Shown here: positions 1-6,223 of the stretch, piece by piece
Layout: every line of letters begins with the position of its first letter
How positions within the stretch are numbered: position 1 is the first letter of the stretch
Origin: a candidate division WWE3 bacterium CG22_combo_CG10-13_8_21_14_all_39_12
GTDB lineage: Bacteria > Patescibacteriota > 4484-211 > GCA-002791395
Assembly: GCA_002771355.1 (NCBI GenBank)
Contig: PCSU01000070.1
Coordinates: forward strand, 1 to 7,361
Reading direction: 5' to 3'
Length of the DNA stretch: 7,361 nt
Notes under the pieces: model-generated
Database searches by the model: none
Told to the model about the DNA's origin: nothing
What the model saw: only the letters and a program-made list of their open reading frames with translations
Position numbers and translations under genes: made by a program

Positions 1-38
1 CGAATCGATCTCACCGATCACGAGTTTCCCACTTTCGT

Positions 39-629
39 TTATGTAGTAGTTAGAAGATTGAAATTGATATTGCCGGTGGGATTGATGGTTACTGATCCAG
101 AACCGGAGATTGTTTGCGGACCGACAAACGAAAGATCACCGTTCACTGATATGTTTCCTTGCGTTACGGCAAACCCATTATTAAACGTGGCTTCACCTTT
201 GACCAACATCTCCCCAAGCACCCCCATCCCCCTAATCGAAATCGCATTGAAACTCGCATCACCTTTTGAGTACATGTTGCCATTAGACTGAAGATAAAAC
301 AGCTCAGTTCCATTTGATTGCGCAACTAAAAAATCTGCATTCCCGTAATTTTCTAGGCGTAGTGTGGCGTAGGTGGTGTTTGACAATATTGATGCCAATG
401 CTTCGGTCGACACATAGGTAGACCCTACGGAAACCGGTTCGATTGTTGGTGTGGGTTCAGGTGTTGGGGTTGGCGTCGGTTCATTGGTGGGAGATGTTGA
501 ATTAATAGTAGGCACAACAGTTGCCGTTGGGACAATTGCAATCTGAGCGTTTCCATCATCATTTATCGACAGTAAATATCCTCCACCACCAACCAAAAGT
601 AGGACTCCAATTATGATAACGGCCCGCAT
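39..629 (-). CDS. Membrane-anchored surface protein with Pro/Thr linker; frame broken near its 3' end, gene continues off the window
   Basis: I do not recognise a named family. The 196-residue frame opens with Met-Arg and a hydrophobic helix (about residues 4-21), which fits an uncleaved signal anchor. A Pro/Thr/Glu-rich linker follows (about 33-66, including PTPTPTPEPTPT). The rest (about 70-190) consists of short Gly/Asn/Ser-rich stretches such as NGNISVNGDLSF-like units, resembling the beta-helical or fibre regions of secreted surface proteins. I infer an extracellular structural or adhesin-like role. The frame stops at 39-41, but the next frame reads on smoothly as SSNYYINESGKLVIGEIDS to base 1, so the true protein is probably longer and a one-base indel lies near 58-63. 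No Shine-Dalgarno precedes the ATG at 627-629. The gene is co-directional with the atp operon but separated from it by a 130 bp gap and a hairpin, so it is probably not part of it. Confidence 0.7.
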   Translation of the reverse strand: MRAVIIIGVLLLVGGGGYLLSINDDGNAQIAIVPTATVVPTINSTSPTNEPTPTPTPEPTPTIEPVSVGSTYVSTEALASILSNTTYATLRLENYGNADFLVAQSNGTELFYLQSNGNMYSKGDASFNAISIRGMGVLGEMLVKGEATFNNGFAVTQGNISVNGDLSFVGPQTISGSGSVTINPTGNINFNLLTTT

Positions 630-705
630 ATATTACTAAATGTACCGTATTGGGACATCAAATACAACGGGATTTATACAGGAGACGGGCAAATACGAAA
701 ACGGC

Positions 706-729
706 GGGCTGGGTGTGCCCAGCCCCTAC
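706..729 (-). repeat. REP-like palindrome with GTAG tetranucleotide; possible operon terminator
   Basis: On the minus strand GTAG (729-726) directly precedes a perfect 8-bp hairpin: GGGCTGGG, loop CACA, CCCAGCCC. A GTAG-type tetranucleotide next to a GC-rich palindrome is the known layout of REP elements mobilised by RAYT-family transposases. The element sits 30 nt past the atpC stop in the gap before the next gene. After the stem the minus strand reads GCCGTTTTCGTATTT, a broken T-rich tract offset by three bases, so it could also work as a weak intrinsic terminator for the atp transcript. On the plus strand no T tract follows. The hairpin is certain; the REP identity is inferred from a single copy. 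Confidence 0.6.
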
Positions 730-759
730 GAATACAAAACGAACATACACATGCGTGGG

Positions 760-1173
760 CTATTTCTGCTGCATTTTGCGGACGAGGTTTAAACGTGAGA
801 GCTCACGCTGTAGTGATGCTTCAACCTGCGCCATATCAACATCAAGAAGATTCTCTTCTAACAGTTTTTCTGCACTTCGTTTAGCTTCTTCAATTTTAGC
901 CTCATCTAGTTCATCTGCGTGTTCAGCAAGGTTAGCCAAAATTTCAACTCGATTATCTACAACCTGTAAAATGCCGCCATCAACGAACAACACATACGGT
1001 TTTTCCTCACCTTTAATTACAATTAACACCTCACCCATTCCAAGTGGTGCCATAAGTGGAACGTGGTTAGGTAAAATGGTAACTACCCCTTCAGCGGTAG
1101 GGATTGAAATCTGCTTAACGTTTTCATTATCAAAAACAGTGCGCTCAACAGTGGTAATGGTTGTGTGTAACAT
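760..1173 (-). CDS. atpC: F1Fo ATP synthase subunit epsilon
   Basis: Epsilon is the small F1 rotor subunit at the foot of gamma. It contacts the c-ring and in many bacteria restrains ATP hydrolysis through its C-terminal helices. The 137-residue product is full length. It has an N-terminal beta-sandwich (about 1-88) with the hallmark TAEGVVTILPNHVPL at 26-40, then a charged helical hairpin (about 89-137) beginning near the HADELDEAKIEEAKR stretch, so both domains are kept. It is the last operon gene, but it is separated from atpD by 118 nt of repeat-rich sequence, whereas most other junctions are tight. No Shine-Dalgarno precedes the ATG; the leader just upstream is AT-rich. The start is supported because the protein aligns from its first strand with normal epsilon N termini. 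Confidence 0.96.
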   Translation of the reverse strand: MLHTTITTVERTVFDNENVKQISIPTAEGVVTILPNHVPLMAPLGMGEVLIVIKGEEKPYVLFVDGGILQVVDNRVEILANLAEHADELDEAKIEEAKRSAEKLLEENLLDVDMAQVEASLQRELSRLNLVRKMQQK

Positions 1174-1184
1174 TTTATTGATTC

Positions 1185-1219
1185 GTAACTAGTAATCAGT
1201 AACTGGTAATTAGTAATAA
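1185..1219 (+). repeat. Heptanucleotide tandem repeat, five units, left arm
   Basis: Five contiguous 7-base units, each starting GTAA, can be read on the plus strand: GTAACTA, GTAATCA, GTAACTG, GTAATTA, GTAATAA. They lie within the atpD-atpC gap, just upstream of the atpC start in the direction of transcription. Units vary only in their last three bases. The array faces a second array of the same units in opposite orientation at 1259-1286, so the operon mRNA could fold into an imperfect stem here. Confidence 0.75.
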
Positions 1220-1258
1220 CACACAAACACGATATCTGAACCTCTTACCTATTCCTCC

Positions 1259-1286
1259 CAGTTACTAGTTACTTTTCCCTTATTAC
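1259..1286 (-). repeat. Heptanucleotide repeat, right arm in inverted orientation
   Basis: Read on the minus strand in strict 7-base phase: GTAATAA (1286-1280), a degenerate unit GGGAAAA (1279-1273), GTAACTA (1272-1266) and GTAACTG (1265-1259). Three of the four are identical to units in the left arm at 1185-1219, but on the other strand. About 39 nt of non-repeat sequence separates the arms. The array begins only a few bases after the atpD stop codon. Confidence 0.7.
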
Positions 1287-1291
1287 TAAAC

Positions 1292-2674
1292 CTACTCCTC
1301 AACTTCCTCAATCCCACCCTTCATGTAAAAACTATCTTCACTAATATGATCCAGTTCACCTTTTAAGATCATATCAAAGCCTTTGATCGTATCTTCACGT
1401 TTTACATATTTACCGGCTTGACCTGTAAACTGTTCAGCTACAAACATTGGTTGGCTCAAGAATTTTTGAATTTTGCGTGCGCGTGACACTGCAAGTTTAT
1501 CTTCATCAGAAAGCTCATCAACACCCAAAATTGCAATAATGTCTTGAAGGTCACTATATCGCTGTAACACTTCTTGAACTCCACGTGCAACACGGTAATG
1601 ATCTTGACCAACAATTTGAGGATCAAGCCCACGAGAACTTGATGCCAATGGGTCTACCGCTGGGTAAATACCTTGCTCAGAGATTGCACGTGAAAGCGTA
1701 ATGGTTGAATCTAAATGTGAAAACGTTGTTGCTGGAGCTGGATCAGTATAGTCATCGGCTGGCACATAAATAGCCTGAAGGGATGTGATTGAACCTTTTG
1801 TTGTTGAAGTAATTCTCTCCTGTAAATCACCCATCTCTTTTGCAAGTGTTGGCTGATACCCAACTGCTGAAGGAACACGTCCCAAAAGTGCTGAAACTTC
1901 TGCACCAGCTTGCGTAAACCTGAAAATGTTGTCAATAAACAGTAACACGTCGCGACCTTCGTCTCTAAAATGTTCAGCCATCGTAAGTCCCGTAAGGGCA
2001 ACGCGCATACGAACTCCAGGTGGCTCATTCATCTGACCAAATACTAAAGCTGTTGACTTAATAACACCTGACTGCGTCGTTTCACCAATAAGATCATTAC
2101 CTTCCCTAGTTCGTTCACCCACACCAGCAAAAACCGAATAACCAGAATGAAATTCAGCAATACTACGGATTAATTCTTGAATAACAACTGTTTTTCCTAC
2201 TCCAGCACCACCAAAGATACCAATTTTTCCACCTTGAATAAACGGTGCCACTAAGTCCACAACCTTCATACCTGTCTCAAAAATCTGAGGTTTAACTTCC
2301 TGGTCAGTTAATTTAGGAGCTGGTTGGTGAATTGCACGTTTAACCTTTGTTTGAACAGGTCCTTTATTATCAACAGGCTCACCCAAAACATTCATAACAC
2401 GACCTAATACTTCCTCACCTACAGGAACCATGATTGCATCACCTGAATCAGTAACTTCCATACCACGGACTAACCCTTCTGTTGCACCTAGCGCAACACA
2501 CCTAACAACACCCTTACCTCGTTGCTGCTCAACCTCAAGAGTAAGGCCAGTCGCCGTTACCATTAGTGCGTTATAAATCCCCGGGACATTCTTAGAGTCA
2601 AAACGTACATCGACTACGTTTCCAAGAACCTGGATTATTTTCCCTACTAAATTGTTTGTTATTTCGTTATTCAT
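1292..2674 (-). CDS. atpD: F1Fo ATP synthase catalytic subunit beta
   Basis: Beta carries the catalytic sites where ADP and phosphate are joined, three per F1 head, alternating with alpha. The 460-residue product is normal length. It has the N-terminal beta-barrel (about 8-85), then the nucleotide-binding domain with P-loop GGAGVGKT (155-162), the catalytic glutamate in GVGERTREGND (Glu187), Walker B LLFIDN (Asp248) and ITSTTKGSITSLQAIYVPADD. The C-terminal helical domain carries the DELSEED loop as DELSDED (386-392), a conservative Glu-to-Asp change at the site that pushes on gamma. All catalytic residues I can identify are present. The gene starts 14 nt after the atpG stop, and no Shine-Dalgarno is visible (AAAAAGACAC precedes the ATG). 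Its frame is intact. Confidence 0.99.
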   Translation of the reverse strand: MNNEITNNLVGKIIQVLGNVVDVRFDSKNVPGIYNALMVTATGLTLEVEQQRGKGVVRCVALGATEGLVRGMEVTDSGDAIMVPVGEEVLGRVMNVLGEPVDNKGPVQTKVKRAIHQPAPKLTDQEVKPQIFETGMKVVDLVAPFIQGGKIGIFGGAGVGKTVVIQELIRSIAEFHSGYSVFAGVGERTREGNDLIGETTQSGVIKSTALVFGQMNEPPGVRMRVALTGLTMAEHFRDEGRDVLLFIDNIFRFTQAGAEVSALLGRVPSAVGYQPTLAKEMGDLQERITSTTKGSITSLQAIYVPADDYTDPAPATTFSHLDSTITLSRAISEQGIYPAVDPLASSSRGLDPQIVGQDHYRVARGVQEVLQRYSDLQDIIAILGVDELSDEDKLAVSRARKIQKFLSQPMFVAEQFTGQAGKYVKREDTIKGFDMILKGELDHISEDSFYMKGGIEEVEE

Positions 2675-2688
2675 GTGTCTTTTTAATT

Positions 2689-3579
2689 CTAAGCCGACGC
2701 AGCAACTATTTCCGAAATCTCTTGCGTAATCTGCGCTTGCCTTGATTTATTAAAAGTAATTTTTAGCGACTCATTCAAATCTTTTGCATTATCCGTGGCA
2801 CTCTTCATAGCAATCATACGAGCACTGTATTCTGATGCAACTGTTTCTAATCTAGCCTGATACATTTGTGTTTCCAAATATCGTGGAATTAATGCATCTA
2901 AAATTGCATGTGCATTAGGTTCAAACACAAACTCCGTCGATACTTTTGCTTCACTACCGTCTTCATATTTGTCATCAAACTGTGAAAACATCGCCATATC
3001 AAAAGGCAATAGCACTCGACTTACTGGAACATAGGTCACCGGGTTAATGAAGTCAGAATATATCACCATTACTGAACCAACCTGTTTTGAAACATACATC
3101 TCTTCAACAAGTTTTGTTACTGGACGAATATCTGCAGTTGATGGCTTCTCAGACATACCCGAAAAATCAGCAATAACTTCTACCCCACTTGATGCTAATT
3201 GTTCACCAATCTTTTTGCCAATTGAAACAACTTGTATAGTCTTTCCTTTTGCAATAAGACCTTTCATAACTGTTCTAACATGTCGAAGCATGTTTCCTGG
3301 CAAACCTCCTGCCAAACCTCGCTGTGTTGAAAATACAACTAACAATACAACATTGCTATCACTATACGAAGTATCAAACATGGGGTGGAATGAAGCAGTA
3401 TTCCCAACTCCAACTGTTAATAATAATTCTTTGACTTTTTCAGTATAAGCCTTCCCTTGAGAGGCACGATCTTGTGCTTTTCTCATCCGAGATGCTGCAA
3501 CCATTTGCATAGCATGAGTCACTTTTTCAATGTTCTTAACCGACGTTATTCTTCTTTTTATTTCTCTTAATTTAGACAT
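2689..3579 (-). CDS. atpG: F1Fo ATP synthase subunit gamma
   Basis: Gamma is the central rotor shaft that turns inside the alpha3-beta3 ring and couples c-ring rotation to catalysis. The 296-residue product starts with the family signature MSKLREIKRRITSVKNIEKV and ends with the conserved C-terminal helix containing RLETVASEYSARM (243-255), ATDNAKDL and TQEISEIVAASA. These two helices form the coiled-coil axle. The middle (about 75-195) is the Rossmann-like domain, with STQRGLAGGLPGNM replacing the more usual SDRGLCGGLN form. Length is ordinary. It lies 38 nt after atpA and 14 nt before atpD. A purine-rich AGGGAGAG stretch occurs about 30 nt before the ATG, too far to serve as a normal ribosome binding site. 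Confidence 0.98.
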   Translation of the reverse strand: MSKLREIKRRITSVKNIEKVTHAMQMVAASRMRKAQDRASQGKAYTEKVKELLLTVGVGNTASFHPMFDTSYSDSNVVLLVVFSTQRGLAGGLPGNMLRHVRTVMKGLIAKGKTIQVVSIGKKIGEQLASSGVEVIADFSGMSEKPSTADIRPVTKLVEEMYVSKQVGSVMVIYSDFINPVTYVPVSRVLLPFDMAMFSQFDDKYEDGSEAKVSTEFVFEPNAHAILDALIPRYLETQMYQARLETVASEYSARMIAMKSATDNAKDLNESLKITFNKSRQAQITQEISEIVAASA

Positions 3580-3617
3580 CTTTACAAATTATTCTAACTT
3601 CTACTCTCCCTTTTTCT

Positions 3618-5093
3618 CTAAAGAAATTCTGGGGTTCCTGTATATGTTGTAAAGAAATCATCTAAAGAATCCTTTGGATCTTCATTCTTTGACGTTTGCA
3701 TATAAAGAACAAACTTGTCCTTAAAGTCTGCAATACCTTCCATGGATATTTCATCTAAATACCCCACATTAATAGCCATAATAAGTGCGATTTGCGTATG
3801 GATTGGCAATGGACCGTATTGTTTTTGTTTTAAGATTTCTCGAATCCGTCGACCACGTTCAATGCGTGCTCTTGTTCTCTCATCCAAGTCCGAACTTCCA
3901 AACTGCGCAAAAGCCTCAAGTTCTTTAAATTGAGCTAACTCCAATCGCATCTGGCCTGACACCTTTTTCATAGGTTTTGTCTGGGCTGCACCACCAACAC
4001 GAGAAACAGAGTTACCTGCATCAATAGCTGGTCTAAACCCAGAATTGAACATATCGTTCTCCAAATAAATTTGTCCATCAGTAATTGAAATAATGTTTGT
4101 TGGAATATATGCACTCACATCGCCAAACTGTGTTTCAACAATTGGAAGAGAAGTTATCGATCCGCCTCCATTTTCTTCATTCAGTCTGCACGACCGCTCC
4201 AAAAGCCTTGAGTGAAGATAAAAAATATCACCTGGGTATGCCTCTCGACCTGGGGGACGTCGAAGCACTAACGATATCTGTCTATATGCCCATGCATGTT
4301 TAGTTAAATCGTCATAAACAATAAGCACATCTTTTCCTTGGCCTAAAAAGTATTCGCCAATAGCTGTTGCGCTGTACGGCGCCAAGTACTGCATTGCAAC
4401 AGAATCGGACGCGCCTGCATTTACAACAATTGTGTAATCCATGGCATCGTTCTCACGTAAAATTTCAGTTATCTGAGCTACTCTTGATTGCTTTTGACCA
4501 ATGGCAACATAAATACAAATCACTTTAGGATCTGTGTGCTTTTGATTAATAATCGCATCAACTGCAATTGCTGTTTTACCAATACTTCGATCACCAATTA
4601 TAAGTTCTCGTTGACCACGACCAATTGGAATCATCGCATCAATAGCCAGAATTCCAGTTTGTAATGGTTCTGATACAGATTGGCGACTCATAACACCTGG
4701 AGCAATCTTTTCAACAGGCATTGCTTTTGTTTCTTTTGAGAACGCAACCCCACCATCGATTGGCTCACCGACAGCATCTACCGTGCGACCAATAACATCA
4801 TCCGATACGTGAACAGCCATAACCTCATTAGTTCTTTCAAAAACATCACCTTCAACAATTACTGAAAAATCTCCCAATACTACAGCACCAACAGTATCTT
4901 CTGCTAAGTTAAGAACCATTGCACTCACTCCTTTCCCAGTACAAACTAATCGTTCAGCCATTTGAACATCTGAACAACCGTCTAAAATAACAACACCGTC
5001 TTCAACACTTAACACTGTCCCAATATTTGAAATCTCAGGAGTTTTCCAGTTTGATACGGTATCGGTAATATTTTTTAGTAAATCTTTATCCAT
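3618..5093 (-). CDS. atpA: F1Fo ATP synthase subunit alpha
   Basis: Alpha forms the F1 hexamer with beta, holds non-catalytic nucleotides and supplies the arginine finger to each catalytic site. The 491-residue product is slightly shorter than typical (about 500-515). A short N-terminal helix (MDKDLLKNITDTVSNW), the part that docks on delta, is kept. Next come the beta-barrel, the P-loop GDRSIGKT (167-174), Walker B LIVYDD (257-262), SLVLRRPPGREAYPGD and the arginine finger Arg365 in SVSRVGGAAQT. The usual P-loop form is GDRQTGKT; here Gln-Thr is replaced by Ser-Ile. The gene starts 13 nt after the atpH stop, with no Shine-Dalgarno (TTGAAAATACATT before ATG). The start is supported by alignment of the N-terminal helix. 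Confidence 0.99.
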   Translation of the reverse strand: MDKDLLKNITDTVSNWKTPEISNIGTVLSVEDGVVILDGCSDVQMAERLVCTGKGVSAMVLNLAEDTVGAVVLGDFSVIVEGDVFERTNEVMAVHVSDDVIGRTVDAVGEPIDGGVAFSKETKAMPVEKIAPGVMSRQSVSEPLQTGILAIDAMIPIGRGQRELIIGDRSIGKTAIAVDAIINQKHTDPKVICIYVAIGQKQSRVAQITEILRENDAMDYTIVVNAGASDSVAMQYLAPYSATAIGEYFLGQGKDVLIVYDDLTKHAWAYRQISLVLRRPPGREAYPGDIFYLHSRLLERSCRLNEENGGGSITSLPIVETQFGDVSAYIPTNIISITDGQIYLENDMFNSGFRPAIDAGNSVSRVGGAAQTKPMKKVSGQMRLELAQFKELEAFAQFGSSDLDERTRARIERGRRIREILKQKQYGPLPIHTQIALIMAINVGYLDEISMEGIADFKDKFVLYMQTSKNEDPKDSLDDFFTTYTGTPEFL

Positions 5094-5106
5094 AATGTAT
5101 TTTCAA

Positions 5107-5421
5107 TTACATAGCCTCTGCTAATCTTTTTCGAGTTGAATCTTCGTAAACATAATCTTCGAATACAACTTTTATTCCTCCAATTAAATCCTTATCTTCA
5201 ACAAAATCTACCGAATGTGCTCTTGGAAATGACTTTTTTGTTGATTCTTCCATTTTCTTTTTAGCATCTTCACTTAACTCACCCGCAAAGTATACCGTTG
5301 CAATACGTGTACCCAACTCATGAGTTAACTTTTCAAGCACCAATTCAGCAATCTCACGATTCCCCTCTGACAATAACTGCTCCACTATGTGTTCGCTGGT
5401 ATTTTTTGCATCACTTGGCAT
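5107..5421 (-). CDS. atpH: F1Fo ATP synthase subunit delta, short form lacking most of the N-terminal domain
   Basis: Delta (OSCP in mitochondria) caps the F1 head and ties it to the b-subunit peripheral stalk. Bacterial delta is usually about 175-180 residues; this one has 104. The C-terminal domain is recognisable: strand IATVYFAGELSEDAKKKMEE (40-59), then the KDLIGGIKV turn (77-85) and the EDSTRKRLAEAM end (93-104), which match the IGG and D-G-S-x-R-x-R-L signatures. Only about 38 residues precede it, too few for the six-helix N-terminal domain that grips the alpha N terminus. A longer start is ruled out by an in-frame TAG at 5437-5439. The gene overlaps the end of atpF by 11 nt, so translational coupling is likely; no Shine-Dalgarno is seen. 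Confidence 0.92.
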   Translation of the reverse strand: MPSDAKNTSEHIVEQLLSEGNREIAELVLEKLTHELGTRIATVYFAGELSEDAKKKMEESTKKSFPRAHSVDFVEDKDLIGGIKVVFEDYVYEDSTRKRLAEAM

Positions 5422-5908
5422 CGTTAACGAAATTATCTACAGCAGACGAAGTAATTTTTTCTCTTTGATCATCAGAAATCGTTTGCTCCAAAACACGCTG
5501 GGCAACTTCAACAGCTACCTTTGCGACCTCATCTTTTACAGAATCCTTTAACTGTTCTCGTTCCCTCGCAATATCGGCTTTAGCCTTAAGGAGTAAATCA
5601 TCAGCACGTTTTTTAGCGTCAGCTTTGACGGACTCGCCAATCTTCTCACTCATTGTGCGAGCATCCTCAAGAATTTTTTGTGACTCAATCTTAGTTTCGG
5701 TAAGCATTGCTTCTCGATCAGTTTCAAGATTTTTCACCTTTACCTCTAGTTCTTTTTGAACCTTCTCAGTATGTTCAATTTGTTCTTTGCGCTTAGCTAA
5801 CATTCCAAGAACAGGCTTGTATAAAAACCTGTTAAGGACATAAAGTAATATAGCGAAATTAATCGCCTGAAGTACGATAAGTTGTGCATCTATACCTAAC
5901 TTTTCCAT
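5411..5908 (-). CDS. atpF: F1Fo ATP synthase subunit b
   Basis: Subunit b forms the peripheral stalk that holds the alpha-beta head still against the rotating c-ring. The 165-residue product has the family form: one N-terminal membrane helix (about 10-29, with LQAINFAILLYVLNRF), a KPVLGMLAKR turn at the membrane edge, and a long, strongly charged coiled coil (about 40-150) with many Ala, Glu, Lys and Arg residues. Only one b gene is present, so a homodimer is the simplest reading. It starts 7 nt after the atpE stop and runs 11 nt into atpH, ending with TGA. No Shine-Dalgarno precedes the ATG, which suggests dependence on translation from atpE. Confidence 0.96.
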   Translation of the reverse strand: MEKLGIDAQLIVLQAINFAILLYVLNRFLYKPVLGMLAKRKEQIEHTEKVQKELEVKVKNLETDREAMLTETKIESQKILEDARTMSEKIGESVKADAKKRADDLLLKAKADIAREREQLKDSVKDEVAKVAVEVAQRVLEQTISDDQREKITSSAVDNFVNDAK

Positions 5909-5915
5909 AATTTAG

Positions 5916-6146
5916 TTACAGTACAAAAATAATAATAAGCGATACTACCAATGCGTAGATTGCTAACGCTTCAGCAAATGCAATTGCCAAAATAAGGTTA
6001 GTACGAATATTGTTTGTTGCTTCTGGGTTGCGACCAATCGCTTCCATTGCTCCCTTTGCAAGTAATCCAATACCAATACCAGGACCCACGGCCCCAAGAC
6101 CGATTGATATTGCTGCTGCTAGTGCTTTCATTGATTCAAGTTCCAT
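5916..6146 (-). CDS. atpE: F1Fo ATP synthase subunit c (proton-translocating ring protein)
   Basis: Subunit c is a hairpin of two membrane helices; many copies form the rotating ring. The 76 residues show helix 1 (about 8-34) with the glycine ladder GPGIGIG (21-27), the polar loop RNPE (39-42) and helix 2 (about 50-75) with the essential carboxylate Glu59 in AIAFAEALAIY. Residues that bind sodium in Na+-type rings, a Gln in helix 1 and a Ser/Thr right after the Glu, are replaced by Ile26 and Ala60, so proton use is inferred. This gene has the only strong ribosome binding site in the operon, as expected for the most abundant subunit. It follows atpB by 77 nt and precedes atpF by 7 nt. Confidence 0.98.
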   Translation of the reverse strand: MELESMKALAAAISIGLGAVGPGIGIGLLAKGAMEAIGRNPEATNNIRTNLILAIAFAEALAIYALVVSLIIIFVL

Positions 6147-6153
6147 ATATGCA

Positions 6154-6162
6154 CACCTCCTT
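6154..6162 (-). promoter_or_regulatory. Strong Shine-Dalgarno sequence of atpE
   Basis: The minus strand reads AAGGAGGTG, fully complementary to the usual 3' end of 16S rRNA, with a 7-nt spacer to the atpE ATG. No other atp gene in the window has a comparable site, so this one confirms the atpE start and probably raises its translation relative to its neighbours. Confidence 0.92.
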
Positions 6163-6223
6163 ATAAAAACCTTCAGTTACCATAGTATCCTCTACTGTCA
6201 AAGAATCCAACAATATACCCCTG

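Noticed and set aside
58..291. Plus-strand open frames opposite the atp and surface-protein genes, such as 58-291, 650-1192, 3047-3448 and 6010-6261
   Set aside because: They are antisense shadows of well-supported genes, with no ribosome sites and no recognisable protein features.
639..667. Possible promoter for the surface protein, TTGTAT and TACATT with a 17-nt spacer on the minus strand
   Set aside because: Only about 3 of 6 and 4 of 6 matches in AT-rich DNA, and it would give an almost leaderless transcript; too weak to annotate.
631..1290. Identical TATTACTAAA at 631-640 and 1281-1290
   Set aside because: Ten bases of AT-rich sequence can recur by chance; the flanks differ and no wider similarity is seen. 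One copy is partly a heptamer unit.
1711..2028. A 105-codon minus-strand frame within atpD
   Set aside because: It lies wholly inside the clearly coding beta-subunit gene in another frame and has a low-complexity Gln/Leu-rich product.
3580..3617. Purine-rich AGGGAGAG as the ribosome site of atpG
   Set aside because: It lies about 30 nt before the ATG, outside workable spacing, and the MSKLREIKRR start is fixed by family alignment.
6147..6223. Possible promoter in the atpB-atpE gap, with a perfect TTGACA at 6196-6201 on the minus strand
   Set aside because: No acceptable -10 box lies 16-18 bases downstream; the sequences at those spacings match TATAAT at about two positions.
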